Part shown: piece by piece, positions 7,781 to 16,654 of the stretch | Position numbering within the stretch: position 1 is the stretch's first letter | How the letters are laid out: each line of letters starts with the position of its first letter | Position numbers and translations under genes: made by a program | Source: Streptosporangium roseum DSM 43021 | GTDB taxonomy: Bacteria; Actinomycetota; Actinomycetes; Streptosporangiales; Streptosporangiaceae | DNA: 64,000 bases | Direction of reading: 5' to 3' | NCBI RefSeq assembly: GCF_000024865.1 | Contig: NC_013595.1 | Span: 2,542,001 to 2,606,000 of the forward strand | The notes under the pieces: generated by a model | What the model was told of the DNA's origin: nothing | Databases searched by the model: none | Seen by the model: only the letters and a program-made list of their open reading frames with translations

Positions 7781-8982
7781 AGGGTCAGCCGGTACATCGT
7801 CAGCGGACGGCCGCTCGAACCGCTGGAAAGGTTGCCGGTGCGCTCGGCGAGCCCCGACAGCTCCAGGCGGTGCAGCATCCGGCGGGCCGTCCGCTGCTGC
7901 ACCCCCAGGCGCTCGGCGATCTCACGGGTGGTGAGCGGCTCGTCGCCCACGGCGGCCCGAGCCTCGATCAGCTTCTCCAGCGTCGGGACCGACAGCCCCA
8001 CCCGGCGCGCGATCACGTTGAGGCTCTTGCCACCCGCCGGCGCGGCGGTGACCGATTCGAGCACGATGTCGGTGTCGGCGCGGAGCGACAGTACCGCGGC
8101 CACCTCGCCGATGCGGCGGGCGCGGGCGAGGGCGCGGCGTGCCAGGCTCTCGGCCTCCGCCGCGCTGCGCCCCAGCCCGAACCCCACCCGCACGACCTGG
8201 TTGTGGCTCGCCAGGCGCGACAGCATGGGCAGCGAGGAGAAGCCCCCCGTCGCGTCGGAGAGCGGGCCGCGCGTGGTGACGAGCAGGTGGGTGCCGCCGC
8301 GGAAGGCGGCCAGCGTGCCGCCCAGCGCGGCGGCCTCGCGCAGCAGGCCCTCCTCGCTCTCCACCTCGATCAGCCCCAGCGCGATCTGCGCGTCCTCCTG
8401 GGCCTGTCCCTCGGCCGACAGCAGGAGCTGGCGCAGGGCGACGCGGACCGAGTGGACCGACGGGGCCAGGCGCAGCACGTGCATCTCCCCGCGCAGCGCC
8501 TCGTGGACCGAGCTGAGGCAGGTGACCACGGCGTGTTCCCGGCCCCGGCGGTGGAACGCGACGGCCTTCTTCGAGCTCATCCCCTGGCGGTAGGGGAGGG
8601 TCCGGATCTCCTCGGTGGGCAGGCCCGCCTCGGCGAAGGTCGCCACGATGTCGGCGGGGGCCAGGGTGTCGATGGACAGCCGGGTCACGTCCTGCCCCTC
8701 GTGCTGGAGGCGGACGAGCGCGCTGAGCAGGGTGGCGCCGGAGTAGTCCACGAAGGAGGCCGGCCGCGACAGCACGTCGGCGTCGCGTGCAAGCATGTAG
8801 GGCACGATGCCGGTGAAGAGCCATCCCTCGACCGACGCGGCGTGGGCCTCCACGATCGCGGGCGCCTGCGACTCGTGGTCGTAGTCCAGCCGCAAGGCGC
8901 TCACCCCCAGCTGCTCCTCGCAGGTGGCGGCCACCTCGTCAACCAGATCATGGGGGCCGACGACTCCGATGACGATGCCCAC
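7777..8982 (-). CDS. putative cluster regulator: ligand-sensing N-terminus, nucleotide-cyclase-like middle, C-terminal HTH
   Basis: A 401-residue protein and the only transcription-factor-like gene in the cluster. Its start region (GIVIGVVGPHDLVDEV, then WLFTGIVPYMLAR) resembles PrpR-N-like sensing domains. The middle (RVGFGLGRSAAEAESLARRALARAR) has the GxGxGRTxxEA pattern seen in GTP-cyclohydrolase-III/degenerate GGDEF folds. The end has two helix-turn-helix segments: SLNVIARRVGLSVPTLEKLI and TTREIAERLGVQQRTARRML, followed by a GRP wing. I chose the GTG at 8982 because GGAGAGG precedes it at good spacing and conserved sequence begins there. A longer frame to 9099 would place the palindrome inside the coding region. 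The domain assignments are inference; a role as repressor of the palindrome regulon is the simplest reading of its position and own site. Confidence 0.75.
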   Translation of the reverse strand: MGIVIGVVGPHDLVDEVAATCEEQLGVSALRLDYDHESQAPAIVEAHAASVEGWLFTGIVPYMLARDADVLSRPASFVDYSGATLLSALVRLQHEGQDVTRLSIDTLAPADIVATFAEAGLPTEEIRTLPYRQGMSSKKAVAFHRRGREHAVVTCLSSVHEALRGEMHVLRLAPSVHSVRVALRQLLLSAEGQAQEDAQIALGLIEVESEEGLLREAAALGGTLAAFRGGTHLLVTTRGPLSDATGGFSSLPMLSRLASHNQVVRVGFGLGRSAAEAESLARRALARARRIGEVAAVLSLRADTDIVLESVTAAPAGGKSLNVIARRVGLSVPTLEKLIEARAAVGDEPLTTREIAERLGVQQRTARRMLHRLELSGLAERTGNLSSGSSGRPLTMYRLTL

Positions 8983-9001
8983 CCAGGCCTCTCCATTCCC
9001 T

Positions 9002-9033
9002 ATTACGGTCAAGACCGCTTTGTGGTCTGACCC
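9002..9033. promoter_or_regulatory. regulon palindrome, site 2, between divergent regulator and aminotransferase
   Basis: ATTACGGTC-AA-GACCGCTTT (9002-9021) has a perfect left half and a partly conserved right half. A second weaker match, GGTC-T-GACCC, follows at 9024-9033. The site is 19 bp upstream of the regulator's GTG and about 30 bp upstream of the aminotransferase start, suiting autoregulation and control of both genes. Confidence 0.7.
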
Positions 9034-9053
9034 TACCTTTTGTGAGGTGCTCG

Positions 9054-10193
9054 TTGGCTCTGACATTTCCCAGCATGGCCGGATCGGACGGACGGACACT
9101 CGGCGACGAGGAGGTGGCGGCCGCGGAACGGGTGATCCGTTCCGGGATGCTCAGCTCCGTGTGGGGGACCGAGGCGCGAGCGCTGGAGCGTGAGATGGCG
9201 GAGCTGTACGGCTCCCGCCACGCCATCGCCTGCAGCTCCGGCACCGCGGCCCTCCATCTGGCCGTCGTGGCCGCCGCGCCCGACCCCGGAGACGAGATCA
9301 TCACGACCCCGCTGACCGACTTCGGCACGGTGGCCCCTATCTTGGCGCAGAACGCCGTCCCTGTCTTCGCAGACGTCGATCCGGTGACCGGGAATCTCGA
9401 TCCCGGCGCGGTGGAGGCGCTCATCGGCCCGCGCACCCGCGCGATCATGGCCGTCCACCTGTTCGGCGCCCCGGCCCGGACGGCCGAGCTGCGTGCCCTG
9501 GCCGACGAGCACGGCCTGACCCTGATCGAGGACTGCGCCCAGGCGTGGCTGGCCACGTCGCCCGGCGGGCACCCGGTCGGCACGGTGGGGCAGGTCGGCT
9601 GTTTCAGCCTCCAGCAGTGGAAGCACATCACCTGCGGCGACGGCGGCCTGGTGATCACCGATGACGACCGGCTGGCCCACACGATGCGGCTCTTCGCCGA
9701 CAAGGGCTGGGACAGGGCCGTCGGCCGCCATCATGTGAGCTTCGGGCTCAACTACCGCATGACCGAGCTGCAGGCGGCGGTCGCCCGCGCCCAGCTCGTG
9801 AAGCTGCCCGGGGTGGTCGAGGCCCGCAGGCGCACCGCCGCGCGGCTGCTGAAGGCCCTGGACGGGCTGGACGGGGTCCGCCTGCCGGACCCCGAGGGGC
9901 ATGCCTGGTGGCTGTTCCCGCTGGTGCTGCCCGGCGGGGGAGCACCGGAGCTGGCCGAGCGCCTGGCCGGCGCCGGGATCCCCGCCAGGGCCGGTTACCT
10001 GGTCGAGCCACTCAACCGGGCCCCGGTGTGGGACGGGCCCGTCTACGGCACCTCGCGCTTCCCGCTGGACGGTCCGCCCGCGCCGTGTCCCGAGGCCGAA
10101 CGCCTGGTGGCGGAGAACCTGCTGGTCATCGACTGGAACGAGCACTACACCGACGAGCACGTCGACGCGGTGGCCGCCGGGTTCGGCCGGTGA
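9054..10193 (+). CDS. DegT/DnrJ/EryC1/StrS-family PLP aminotransferase (first copy)
   Basis: A 379-residue PLP enzyme. The family pattern is complete: SSGTAALHLAVVA for cofactor phosphate binding, DPGDEIITTPLTDFGTVAPIL, the ribose/PLP Asp in LIEDCAQAW, and the Schiff-base Lys in FSLQQWKHITCGDGG near residue 195. Relatives aminate keto-sugars bound to nucleotides or keto-cyclitols. The start is uncertain: TTG at 9054 has GAGGTG upstream, GTG at 9042 and ATG at 9075 are alternatives. Divergent from the regulator and downstream of palindrome site 2; the importer operon follows in the same direction. A second, distinct member lies at 23589. Confidence 0.87.
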   Translation: MALTFPSMAGSDGRTLGDEEVAAAERVIRSGMLSSVWGTEARALEREMAELYGSRHAIACSSGTAALHLAVVAAAPDPGDEIITTPLTDFGTVAPILAQNAVPVFADVDPVTGNLDPGAVEALIGPRTRAIMAVHLFGAPARTAELRALADEHGLTLIEDCAQAWLATSPGGHPVGTVGQVGCFSLQQWKHITCGDGGLVITDDDRLAHTMRLFADKGWDRAVGRHHVSFGLNYRMTELQAAVARAQLVKLPGVVEARRRTAARLLKALDGLDGVRLPDPEGHAWWLFPLVLPGGGAPELAERLAGAGIPARAGYLVEPLNRAPVWDGPVYGTSRFPLDGPPAPCPEAERLVAENLLVIDWNEHYTDEHVDAVAAGFGR

Positions 10194-10244
10194 TCACCCA
10201 TCGGGTACCGGCCTTGGCCGTTAGTTACGTTCGTATTTCAGGCA

Positions 10245-10291
10245 TTGACCCGCCTTTCACCAGGTGACTAGGTTTCGGTCTAGACCGGTAT
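10245..10291 (+). promoter_or_regulatory. promoter with regulon palindrome, site 3
   Basis: TTGACC (10245-10250), an 18-base spacer and TAGGTT (10269-10274) form the promoter. The palindrome GTTTCGGTC-TA-GACCGGTAT (10272-10291) overlaps the end of the -10; its core CGGTCTAGACCG is a perfect 12-bp palindrome. It lies 26 bp upstream of the importer's binding-protein gene. Confidence 0.75.
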
Positions 10292-10316
10292 TAGCAATAA
10301 GGAAAGGAAGGCGCCG

Positions 10317-11567
10317 ATGAGGAAGGTCGCCGCTGCCGGCCTCGCGGCCGCCCTGGGAGTCGTGCTCGCCGGATGTGGATCCGGCTCCGACTCCGGGTCG
10401 GGCAAGAGCACGGTCACCATGTGGATGTATCCCGTCATCTCCGACCAGGCCAAGAGCCAGGCGTTCTGGGCCAAGGTCGAGAAGGGCTTCGAGACGGCGA
10501 ACCCCGCCGTCGACCTCAAGATCGACCTGCAGCCCTGGGAGGGCCGCCAGGAGAAGGTCACGACGGCGCTGGCCGCCAAGAAGGGCTTCGACCTGGTCGT
10601 CCTCGGCCCCGACCAGATCCCGCAGTACGCCCAGCAGGGCTCGCTCGTCGCGCTCGACGATCTCGTGGCCCCCGCCAAGTCGGCCTACCTGCCCGCGGCG
10701 CTGAACGCCCTGACGGTGGACGGCAAGCTGTACGGCGTGCCGATCTACCAGACGATCACGGCGCCGATCTACAACAAGAAGGCCTTCGCCGACGCCGGGG
10801 TCTCCGAGGTGCCCGGCACCTGGGCCGCGCTCAAGGAGGCCGCGCCCAAGCTGGCGGCCAAGAAGGTCGCCGTCCTGGACTACCCGGGGGCTCCCGAGAT
10901 CAGCCTCAACCAGAGCTTCTACCCGATGCTGTGGTCCAACGGCGGCAGCGTGTTCGCCCAGAACGGCAAGTCCGTCGCCTTCAACGGCCCGGAGGGCGTG
11001 GCGGCCCTGCAGCTCCTGCTCGACCTCAAGGCCGCCGGCGGGATCCCCGAGAACGCCGCGACCAAGACCAACGAGATCGAGGGCGGCCCGCTGGCGTCCG
11101 GCAAGACCGCCATGTACCACGCGGCGACCGCGCTCCAGGCGGTCCAGCTCGGTGCCGCGATCGGCGCCGAGAACGTCGGGATCGGGCTGCCGCTGGAGGG
11201 CAGCAAGCGCGTGGCGTTCGGCATCCCCGGCGGGCTGGTGCTGGCCAAGCACTCCCCCCAGCAGGCCGAGGCCAGGAAGTTCGCCGAGTATCTCTCCTCG
11301 CCCGAGGTGGCGGCCGACCTCGCCAAGGAGTCCGGCTTCTTCCCCGCGCGCACCGACGCGACCGTGCCGGGGCAGTCGCCGGAGGCCACGGAGTTCGCCA
11401 AGTCGCTGGAGTTCGCCTTCCCCGGTGACACCCACCCCAAGGCCCGGCAGGTGATGGCGCTGATCACGCCGCACATCCAGGCGGCGCTGCTCGGCAAGGA
11501 GGACGCGAAGACGGCTCTTGACGCGGCCGCGCAGGAGGCCAACACGCTGCTGGCCAGCGGCGGCTGA
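10317..11567 (+). CDS. ABC sugar importer, extracellular solute-binding lipoprotein
   Basis: A 416-residue family-1 (MalE/UgpB-like) binding protein. It starts with a lipoprotein signal, MRKVAAAGLAAALGVVLAGC, with lipobox LAGC and the acylated Cys at residue 20, then a Gly/Ser linker. The mature part has typical patterns such as LVVLGPDQIPQYAQQGSLVALDDL and YGVPIYQTITAPIYNKKAFADAGV. It should sit on the outer face of the membrane and deliver an oligosaccharide or sugar derivative to the permeases encoded next. ATG start with GGAAAGGAAGG upstream. First gene of the importer operon behind palindrome site 3. A hairpin after its stop may raise its level over that of the permeases. Confidence 0.93.
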   Translation: MRKVAAAGLAAALGVVLAGCGSGSDSGSGKSTVTMWMYPVISDQAKSQAFWAKVEKGFETANPAVDLKIDLQPWEGRQEKVTTALAAKKGFDLVVLGPDQIPQYAQQGSLVALDDLVAPAKSAYLPAALNALTVDGKLYGVPIYQTITAPIYNKKAFADAGVSEVPGTWAALKEAAPKLAAKKVAVLDYPGAPEISLNQSFYPMLWSNGGSVFAQNGKSVAFNGPEGVAALQLLLDLKAAGGIPENAATKTNEIEGGPLASGKTAMYHAATALQAVQLGAAIGAENVGIGLPLEGSKRVAFGIPGGLVLAKHSPQQAEARKFAEYLSSPEVAADLAKESGFFPARTDATVPGQSPEATEFAKSLEFAFPGDTHPKARQVMALITPHIQAALLGKEDAKTALDAAAQEANTLLASGG

Positions 11568-11581
11568 GCCCAACCATGCAT

Positions 11582-11610
11582 CTCCCCGCCGTGCCGTACA
11601 CGGCGGGGAG
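11582..11610 (+). terminator. intra-operon attenuating hairpin after the binding-protein gene
   Basis: A perfect 12-bp stem (CTCCCCGCCGTG with CACGGCGGGGAG) and 5-base loop lie between the binding protein and the first permease. Such hairpins commonly allow only partial read-through into permease genes. Confidence 0.7.
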
Positions 11611-11632
11611 GTCCGACTGAGAGGTGTGACCT

Positions 11633-12499
11633 GTGCGACAGCGGTTGCGAGATCCCATGACGGGGCTGCTGTTCGTCCTGCCGATGCTGGTGCTCTTCGT
11701 GATCTTCCGGTTCGTCCCCACGCTGGGGGCGGCGGGCATGAGCCTGACGGACTACAAGGTCAGCGGAGAATGGAGCTTCGTCGGGGTCGACAACTACGCC
11801 AGGCTCCTGGACGATCCGCTCTTCCTGGCCAGCCTGCGCACCACGCTGCTCTACGTGGCGGTCTACGTCCCGCTGACCATGCTGGTCTCCCTCGGCACCG
11901 CCCTGATGCTCAACGCGGCGATCCACGCGAAGGGGCTGTTCCGCGGGATGCTGTTCCTGCCCTACGTGACGAGCTTCGTGCTGGCCGGGGTGATCTGGCG
12001 CTGGATCTACGAGTTCGACGGCCTGCTGAACGGGCTGCTGGCCAAGGTGGACCTGGGCCCGGTCGGATTCCTGGAGCAGTCCTCGCTGGTGCTGCCCGCC
12101 CTGGCGGTGGTCTCGGTCTGGAAGGGGTTCGGCTACTCCATGCTGATCCTGCTCGCCGGCCTGAAGTCCATTCCCGGCTCCTACCTGGAGGCGGCCCGCG
12201 TCGACGGGGCGAACGCCTGGCAGCGCTTCCGCCGGATCACGCTGCCGCTGCTGCGGCCCGCCCTGTTCTTCGTCCTGATCATCGAGACCATCGGGGCCTT
12301 CCAGACCTTCGACACCATCTACGTGATGACCGGAGGGGGGCCGGCCCGGGCCAGCTACACCCTCATCTACGGCCTCTACGAACAGGGCTTCAAGTTCTTC
12401 GACTTCGGCTACGCGGCGACCCTGGGCATGGTGCTGTTCGCGGTGGTCCTGATCGTCTCGCTGATCCAGCGCCGTCTGCTCGACCGGGGGACCTCATGA
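11633..12499 (+). CDS. ABC sugar importer permease (MalF/UgpA-like)
   Basis: A 288-residue inner-membrane protein with about six transmembrane helices, starting with the hydrophobic [21 protein letters not shown]. The cytoplasmic EAA loop that contacts the ATPase is clear: [26 protein letters not shown] near residue 185. GTG start with GAGGTG upstream. The gene overlaps the second permease by four bases (ATGA), so the two subunits are co-translated. No ATPase gene is present in the operon; importers of this family often use a shared MsiK/MsmX-type ATPase from elsewhere in the genome. Confidence 0.93.
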   Translation: MRQRLRDPMTGLLFVLPMLVLFVIFRFVPTLGAAGMSLTDYKVSGEWSFVGVDNYARLLDDPLFLASLRTTLLYVAVYVPLTMLVSLGTALMLNAAIHAKGLFRGMLFLPYVTSFVLAGVIWRWIYEFDGLLNGLLAKVDLGPVGFLEQSSLVLPALAVVSVWKGFGYSMLILLAGLKSIPGSYLEAARVDGANAWQRFRRITLPLLRPALFFVLIIETIGAFQTFDTIYVMTGGGPARASYTLIYGLYEQGFKFFDFGYAATLGMVLFAVVLIVSLIQRRLLDRGTS

Positions 12500-13362
12500 C
12501 GATCACCGCCTCCCGCCCCACCGCCACGGCGAAGAAGACGGCGCTCCCCGCGCGGCGCCCTACGTTCGGGAAGTGGCCGCTGACGGTCCTGCTCGGCCTG
12601 GTCTCGATCCTCACGGTCAGCCCGTTCCTGGTGATGCTCGTGGTGGCGCTCTCGCCCGCGGGCAGCCCGACGGTGCCCGCGCAGTGGCCCTCTGAGCTGA
12701 CCTTCGACAACCTCGCGCGGACACTGTCGGCCTCCGGGTTCCTCGGGTGGACGATGAACTCGCTGATCTACGCGCTCGTCTCCGTGGTGATCATCCTGAT
12801 CACGGCGTCGATGGCGGGCTACGCCTTCGCCAAGAAGCGCTTCCCCGGCCGGGACGCCCTGCTGTGGGCCTTCCTCGCGACGATGATGGTGCCCTTCCAG
12901 GCCACGCTGATCCCGACGTTCGTGCTGGTCTCCGACCTGGGCGGGATCGACACCTACTGGGGCCTGATCGTCCCCACGCTCGCCAGCTCCCAGGCCGTCT
13001 TCCTGATGCGCCAGTTCATCAAGGACCTGCCGGACGAGCTGTTCGACGCGGCCCGGGTGGACGGCGCCTCCGAGTGGCTGGTCTACTGGCGGATCGTCTT
13101 GCCGCTCACCAAGCCGATCCTCGCCACGCTGGGGGTCTTCGTCTTCCTGTGGCACTGGAACGACTTCCTGTGGCCGCTCGTCGCCGCGCAGGGCGACGCG
13201 ATGCGCACGCTGACGGTCGGCCTGACCACGCTGCGGGGCGAGGAGGTCCCGCTGGCCGTGCTGATGGCCTCCGCGACGATCTCGGTGCTGCCCTGCCTGC
13301 TCGTCTTCGCCCTGCTCCAGCGCTACCTGGTCAACAGCATCGCCATGACCGGCCTGAAATAA
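12496..13362 (+). CDS. ABC sugar importer permease (MalG/UgpE-like)
   Basis: A 288-residue permease with six predicted helices after a polar N-terminus of about 30 residues. The EAA loop reads [28 protein letters not shown] near residue 180, and the end [13 protein letters not shown] is typical of the MalG branch. It pairs with the preceding permease to form the channel. Start overlaps the previous stop. The DapA-family gene begins 9 bp after its stop, which puts that enzyme in the same operon. Confidence 0.93.
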   Translation: MTITASRPTATAKKTALPARRPTFGKWPLTVLLGLVSILTVSPFLVMLVVALSPAGSPTVPAQWPSELTFDNLARTLSASGFLGWTMNSLIYALVSVVIILITASMAGYAFAKKRFPGRDALLWAFLATMMVPFQATLIPTFVLVSDLGGIDTYWGLIVPTLASSQAVFLMRQFIKDLPDELFDAARVDGASEWLVYWRIVLPLTKPILATLGVFVFLWHWNDFLWPLVAAQGDAMRTLTVGLTTLRGEEVPLAVLMASATISVLPCLLVFALLQRYLVNSIAMTGLK

Positions 13363-13371
13363 GCTCGCCGG

Positions 13372-14373
13372 ATGGACATCGATTCACGGGCGGCGGAGCT
13401 GCGCGACCGGCTGCGCGGCACTCTGGTCGCGGCGGCGGCCACCCCCATGACCGCGGCCGGTGAGGTGGACCTCGACCTGGTCGGCGACTACCTGGCCGGC
13501 CTGGTCGCCGACGGGGCCGGCGGCCTGGCCGTGCTCGCGCACACCGGACGCGGCCCCTTCCTCGCGCCGGAGGTCCGCGCGGGCGTGATCGGCAGGGCCG
13601 TCGCGACGGGCGTGCCGGTGATCGTGGGCGTCGGCGGCTCACCCGGTACGGCGAACCCGTCCGGTACGGGAGACCCGTCCGGTACGGGGGGCTCCTCCGA
13701 TACGGCCGGCCCGTCCGGTTCCGGTGCGGTGGGGCACGCCGGCGGGGCCGTCGACCGGATGGTGGCCGAGGCCCGGGTCGCGGCCGGCCTCGGCGCGGAC
13801 GCCGTCATGGTCTTCCCCTCCGACGACCCCTGGACCGCCCACGACGCGATCTGGCGCGCGACCGGCCTGCCGATGATCGCCTTCGACCTCTACGTCAGGC
13901 CCTACCCGCCCGGCGTCCTGCGCCGGCTGGTCGGCCACCCCGGGGTGGCCGGGCTGAAGACGGCGCTGCTGTCGGACGCGATGGGCTGCCAGGAGGCGAT
14001 CGCCGTCACCCGCGAGGCGGGCAGGCTCCCCATCACGGGCGAGGACCGGATGTTCGGCCCGTCGCTGCTGTGGGGGGCCGAGGCCGCCCTGGTGGGCATC
14101 GCCGCGGCGGCGGTGGAGGTCACGGCGGAGGTGATGACCGCCTTCGCCGGCTCCGACCTGCGCGGGTTCGAACGGGCGTCCGCGCGGCTCGACCGGCTCG
14201 CCGCCGCCACCTTCACCGAGCCGATGGAGGGCTACGTCCAGCGCATGCTCTGGCTGGCCGCCGCCGAGGGGCGGATCCCGGACAGCCACGCCCACGACCC
14301 GTACGGCCCGGACCTGGCGGAGGACCGGGCGCTCCTGGCGCCTTTCGCGACCGGTGCCGCCCGGACCTCCTGA
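13372..14373 (+). CDS. DapA-family aldolase/lyase (second copy) with a low-complexity insertion
   Basis: A 333-residue DapA-superfamily TIM barrel. The opening LRGTLVAAAATPMTAAGEVDLDLV and the Schiff-base Lys region GVAGLKTALLSDA near residue 198 support the assignment. After the strand VPVIVGVGG the protein has about 35 residues of Gly/Ser/Pro/Thr repeats (SGTGDPSGTGGSSD and similar) encoded by a short DNA tandem repeat, in a place where other members have a short loop. The barrel then resumes with VAAGLGADAVMVFPSDD. It is the last gene of the importer operon. It probably cleaves or dehydrates a keto acid made from the imported sugar; the substrate is unknown. Confidence 0.82.
   Translation: MDIDSRAAELRDRLRGTLVAAAATPMTAAGEVDLDLVGDYLAGLVADGAGGLAVLAHTGRGPFLAPEVRAGVIGRAVATGVPVIVGVGGSPGTANPSGTGDPSGTGGSSDTAGPSGSGAVGHAGGAVDRMVAEARVAAGLGADAVMVFPSDDPWTAHDAIWRATGLPMIAFDLYVRPYPPGVLRRLVGHPGVAGLKTALLSDAMGCQEAIAVTREAGRLPITGEDRMFGPSLLWGAEAALVGIAAAAVEVTAEVMTAFAGSDLRGFERASARLDRLAAATFTEPMEGYVQRMLWLAAAEGRIPDSHAHDPYGPDLAEDRALLAPFATGAARTS
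13640..13726 (+). repeat. tandem repeat inside the DapA-family gene
   Basis: CCCGTCCGGTACGGG occurs at 13656 and 13674 (18-bp period, so in frame), with degenerate copies on each side. It encodes the Gly/Ser/Pro loop of the aldolase. Confidence 0.75.
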
Positions 14374-14392
14374 GGCCGGGCGGCGAGGCCTG

Positions 14393-15718
14393 CTACGGGC
14401 GCTGGGGCTTGCGGCCGAGCTGCCAGACCTCCCAGCCGGCGGCGAGCCACGGACCGGGCTCGACGGCGTTGCGCACGTCCACCAGCACCCGGCGGCGCAC
14501 CAGGCCGGCCGCGTCCTCGGGGAGCTTGGGGTCGGCGGTGAGCTCCGGCCACTCCGTGGCGAGCACGACGAGCTCGGCACCGGAGACGGCCTGCTCCGCG
14601 GTGTCGGCGTAGGTGAATTCCGGGTGCAGCGCGCGGGCGGCGGCGAGAGCTTCGGGGTCGTAGATGACCGGTACCGCGCCGCGCTCGGCCAGCCGCACGG
14701 CCAGACGCAGGGCGGGCGAGTCGCGCACGTCGCTGGTGCCCGCCTTGAACGCCGCTCCGAGGAGCGCGACGCGACCGCTGATCGGGCCGCCGTGCGCCTT
14801 CTCGATCAGCTCGACTGCCGCCAGGGGCCGGCCGGCGTTGACCGACTCGACGGCCGCCAGGAGCCCGTGCGCGTGCTGGGCACCCAGCTCGCCGACGCGG
14901 TGCGTGAAGGCCGCCACGTCCTTGGGCAGGCACCCGCCGCCGTAGCCGATGCCCGGTCGCATCCCGCCGGGCCCGATCCGCTTGTCGAGGCCGATCGCAT
15001 GGGCGACCGTGTTCACGTCCGCGCCGACGAACTCGCACACCTCGGCCATCGCGTTGATGAATGAGATCTTGGTGGTCAGGAACGCGTTCGCGGCCGACTT
15101 GATCACCTCTGCCGTGGGCGGGTCCGTGAGGATCAACGCCACCCCGCGGTCGAGGATCTGCGCGTACACCTCCTCGATCGCCGCGCGGGCCCGCGGGGAG
15201 GTCAGTCCGGCCACGATCCGGTCGGGGAACAGGGAGTCCTGCACGGCGTAGCCCTCGCGCAGGAATTCCGGGTTCCAGACCAGGTCCACGCCGGGAACCT
15301 GCGCGCCGGCGTCGATGACCTCCTGGATCCGGGCGACGGTGCCGACCGTCACGGTGCTCTTGCCGACGATCGTGGCCGGCCTGTGCAGCAGCGGGACCAG
15401 CGACCGCACCGCGCCGATCACCTGGGACACGTCGTAGCCGCGCCCGTCCTCGCGCAGCGGCGTGCCGACCGCGATGAAATGCAGGTCGGCGAAGCTCGCG
15501 GCCTCGGCCAGGTCGGTGGTGAAGCGGAGCCGGCCGGAGGAGGTGTGCCGGACCAGCAACTCCTCGAAATCCGCCTCGTAGAAGGGTGCCGTACCGGCGC
15601 TGAGAGCCCTGCACTTGTCGGGGTCCAGCTCGACACCGATCACCTCGTGGCCGAGTTCCGCCATCGCGGCGGCGTGCGGAGCGCCGAGGTGGCCGCAACC
15701 GATCACGGATACACGCAT
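14393..15718 (-). CDS. UDP-glucose/GDP-mannose dehydrogenase family protein
   Basis: A 441-residue nucleotide-sugar dehydrogenase, which oxidises the C6 alcohol of a UDP- or GDP-sugar to the acid with two NAD+. The N-terminal Rossmann motif is MRVSVIGCGHLGAPHAAAMA (GxGxxG). The catalytic Cys is in GYGGGCLPKDVAAF near residue 265, and the Lys in EVIKSAANAFLTTKISFINAMAEV matches the conserved active-site helix. The C-terminal UDP-binding domain is complete. ATG start. It converges with the importer operon (20-bp gap) and is separated from the amidohydrolase operon upstream by a long palindrome, so it may be transcribed alone or as a read-through gene of that operon. Confidence 0.88.
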   Translation of the reverse strand: MRVSVIGCGHLGAPHAAAMAELGHEVIGVELDPDKCRALSAGTAPFYEADFEELLVRHTSSGRLRFTTDLAEAASFADLHFIAVGTPLREDGRGYDVSQVIGAVRSLVPLLHRPATIVGKSTVTVGTVARIQEVIDAGAQVPGVDLVWNPEFLREGYAVQDSLFPDRIVAGLTSPRARAAIEEVYAQILDRGVALILTDPPTAEVIKSAANAFLTTKISFINAMAEVCEFVGADVNTVAHAIGLDKRIGPGGMRPGIGYGGGCLPKDVAAFTHRVGELGAQHAHGLLAAVESVNAGRPLAAVELIEKAHGGPISGRVALLGAAFKAGTSDVRDSPALRLAVRLAERGAVPVIYDPEALAAARALHPEFTYADTAEQAVSGAELVVLATEWPELTADPKLPEDAAGLVRRRVLVDVRNAVEPGPWLAAGWEVWQLGRKPQRP

Positions 15719-15840
15719 GACTGTCCTTGTCGTTGGAGCCTCGGGCGCCCTCCGGGTGCGCCCGAAACGACGTTATCGCGTGATGATCTACGGGCTGGTT
15801 GATTTCGGAAGTGTTGGTCGCCACGGGGGAGTGATCTCTT

Positions 15841-15864
15841 CCCGGTCCCGGGCCCGGGACCGGG
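15841..15864. terminator. 24-bp perfect palindrome, possible terminator
   Basis: CCCGGTCCCGGG followed directly by CCCGGGACCGGG is a perfect 12+12 palindrome. It lies between the amidohydrolase stop (15893, minus strand) and the dehydrogenase start (15718), so it may end the amidohydrolase transcript. The absence of a loop makes this tentative. Confidence 0.45.
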
Positions 15865-15892
15865 ACCGGGGCGGGCGTCGCCGCGCGGACCC

Positions 15893-16654
15893 CTACCGTT
15901 CCGGGGGCACCGGCGGGGAGCCGTGACCGGGCGGGATCTTGATACCGAACAGGTCGGCGGCGTTGCGCCAGGCGACCCGCTCGGCGGTCTCGCCGGTGAG
16001 CCCGGCCGCCGCGACCGCGCCGAACGCGGAGGCGGGGTCGATCAACGTGGCGTCGGTGCCGAAGAGCAGCTGCCGGGCGTCGACGGCGGCGGCGACCTCG
16101 GCGAACCGGCCGGCGGGCGCGTGGGACCAGCAGGGTTCGAGGTGGAGGCGGTCGCAGGCGCGGGCCGCCTCGATCGCGTGCCGCCACCCGGTCGCCCCCA
16201 TGTGGCCCGCGATCGCCCGCAGGCCGGGCAGGTCGAGACACGCCTGCGCGAGGTCCAGCACGGAGGAGTCCCAGGTGTGCACGAGCGCGGGGCAGTCCAG
16301 CTCGGCCAGCATGGCCAGCGCCTCACGCATCTGGGGGGAGGTCACGGGTGACCCGGTGTAGTCGGTGTGGATCTTGGCGCCGACGAACCGGCCGGTCGGC
16401 AGGTACTCGCGCAGGTCCCGCTCGGCGTCGGCGAGCCGCCGGGGGTTGACCGTCACGTAGCCGTAGAGCCGGTCCGTGCGCTCCAGGACGGAGGCGAGTG
16501 CCCGGTTGCCGGAGGGGGCGTCGTAGATGACCGCCTCGGTGGCGGACACCACGGCCAGGTCGATGCCGTAGCGGTCCATGACCGCGAGGTTCACCTCCGC
16601 CACGTCCATGGTGAAGAACCACGGTCCCCAGTGGGCGTGCACATCGATGATCAT
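15893..16654 (-). CDS. amidohydrolase-2 family TIM-barrel hydrolase, intact metal site (pair A)
   Basis: A 253-residue protein of the amidohydrolase-2 (PF04909-like) family, a metal-dependent TIM barrel that hydrolyses amide, ester or lactone bonds or decarboxylates. All expected metal ligands are visible: HAH in IIDVHAHWG at the N-terminus, His in GAKIHTDY near residue 95, VHTWDS, GHMG, and the Asp in LLFGTDATLIDP near residue 210. It overlaps the preceding gene by four bases (ATGA), so the two are translated together. The partner has lost several of these ligands, which suggests a heteromeric enzyme with this protein as the catalytic subunit. Confidence 0.85.
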   Translation of the reverse strand: MIIDVHAHWGPWFFTMDVAEVNLAVMDRYGIDLAVVSATEAVIYDAPSGNRALASVLERTDRLYGYVTVNPRRLADAERDLREYLPTGRFVGAKIHTDYTGSPVTSPQMREALAMLAELDCPALVHTWDSSVLDLAQACLDLPGLRAIAGHMGATGWRHAIEAARACDRLHLEPCWSHAPAGRFAEVAAAVDARQLLFGTDATLIDPASAFGAVAAAGLTGETAERVAWRNAADLFGIKIPPGHGSPPVPPER

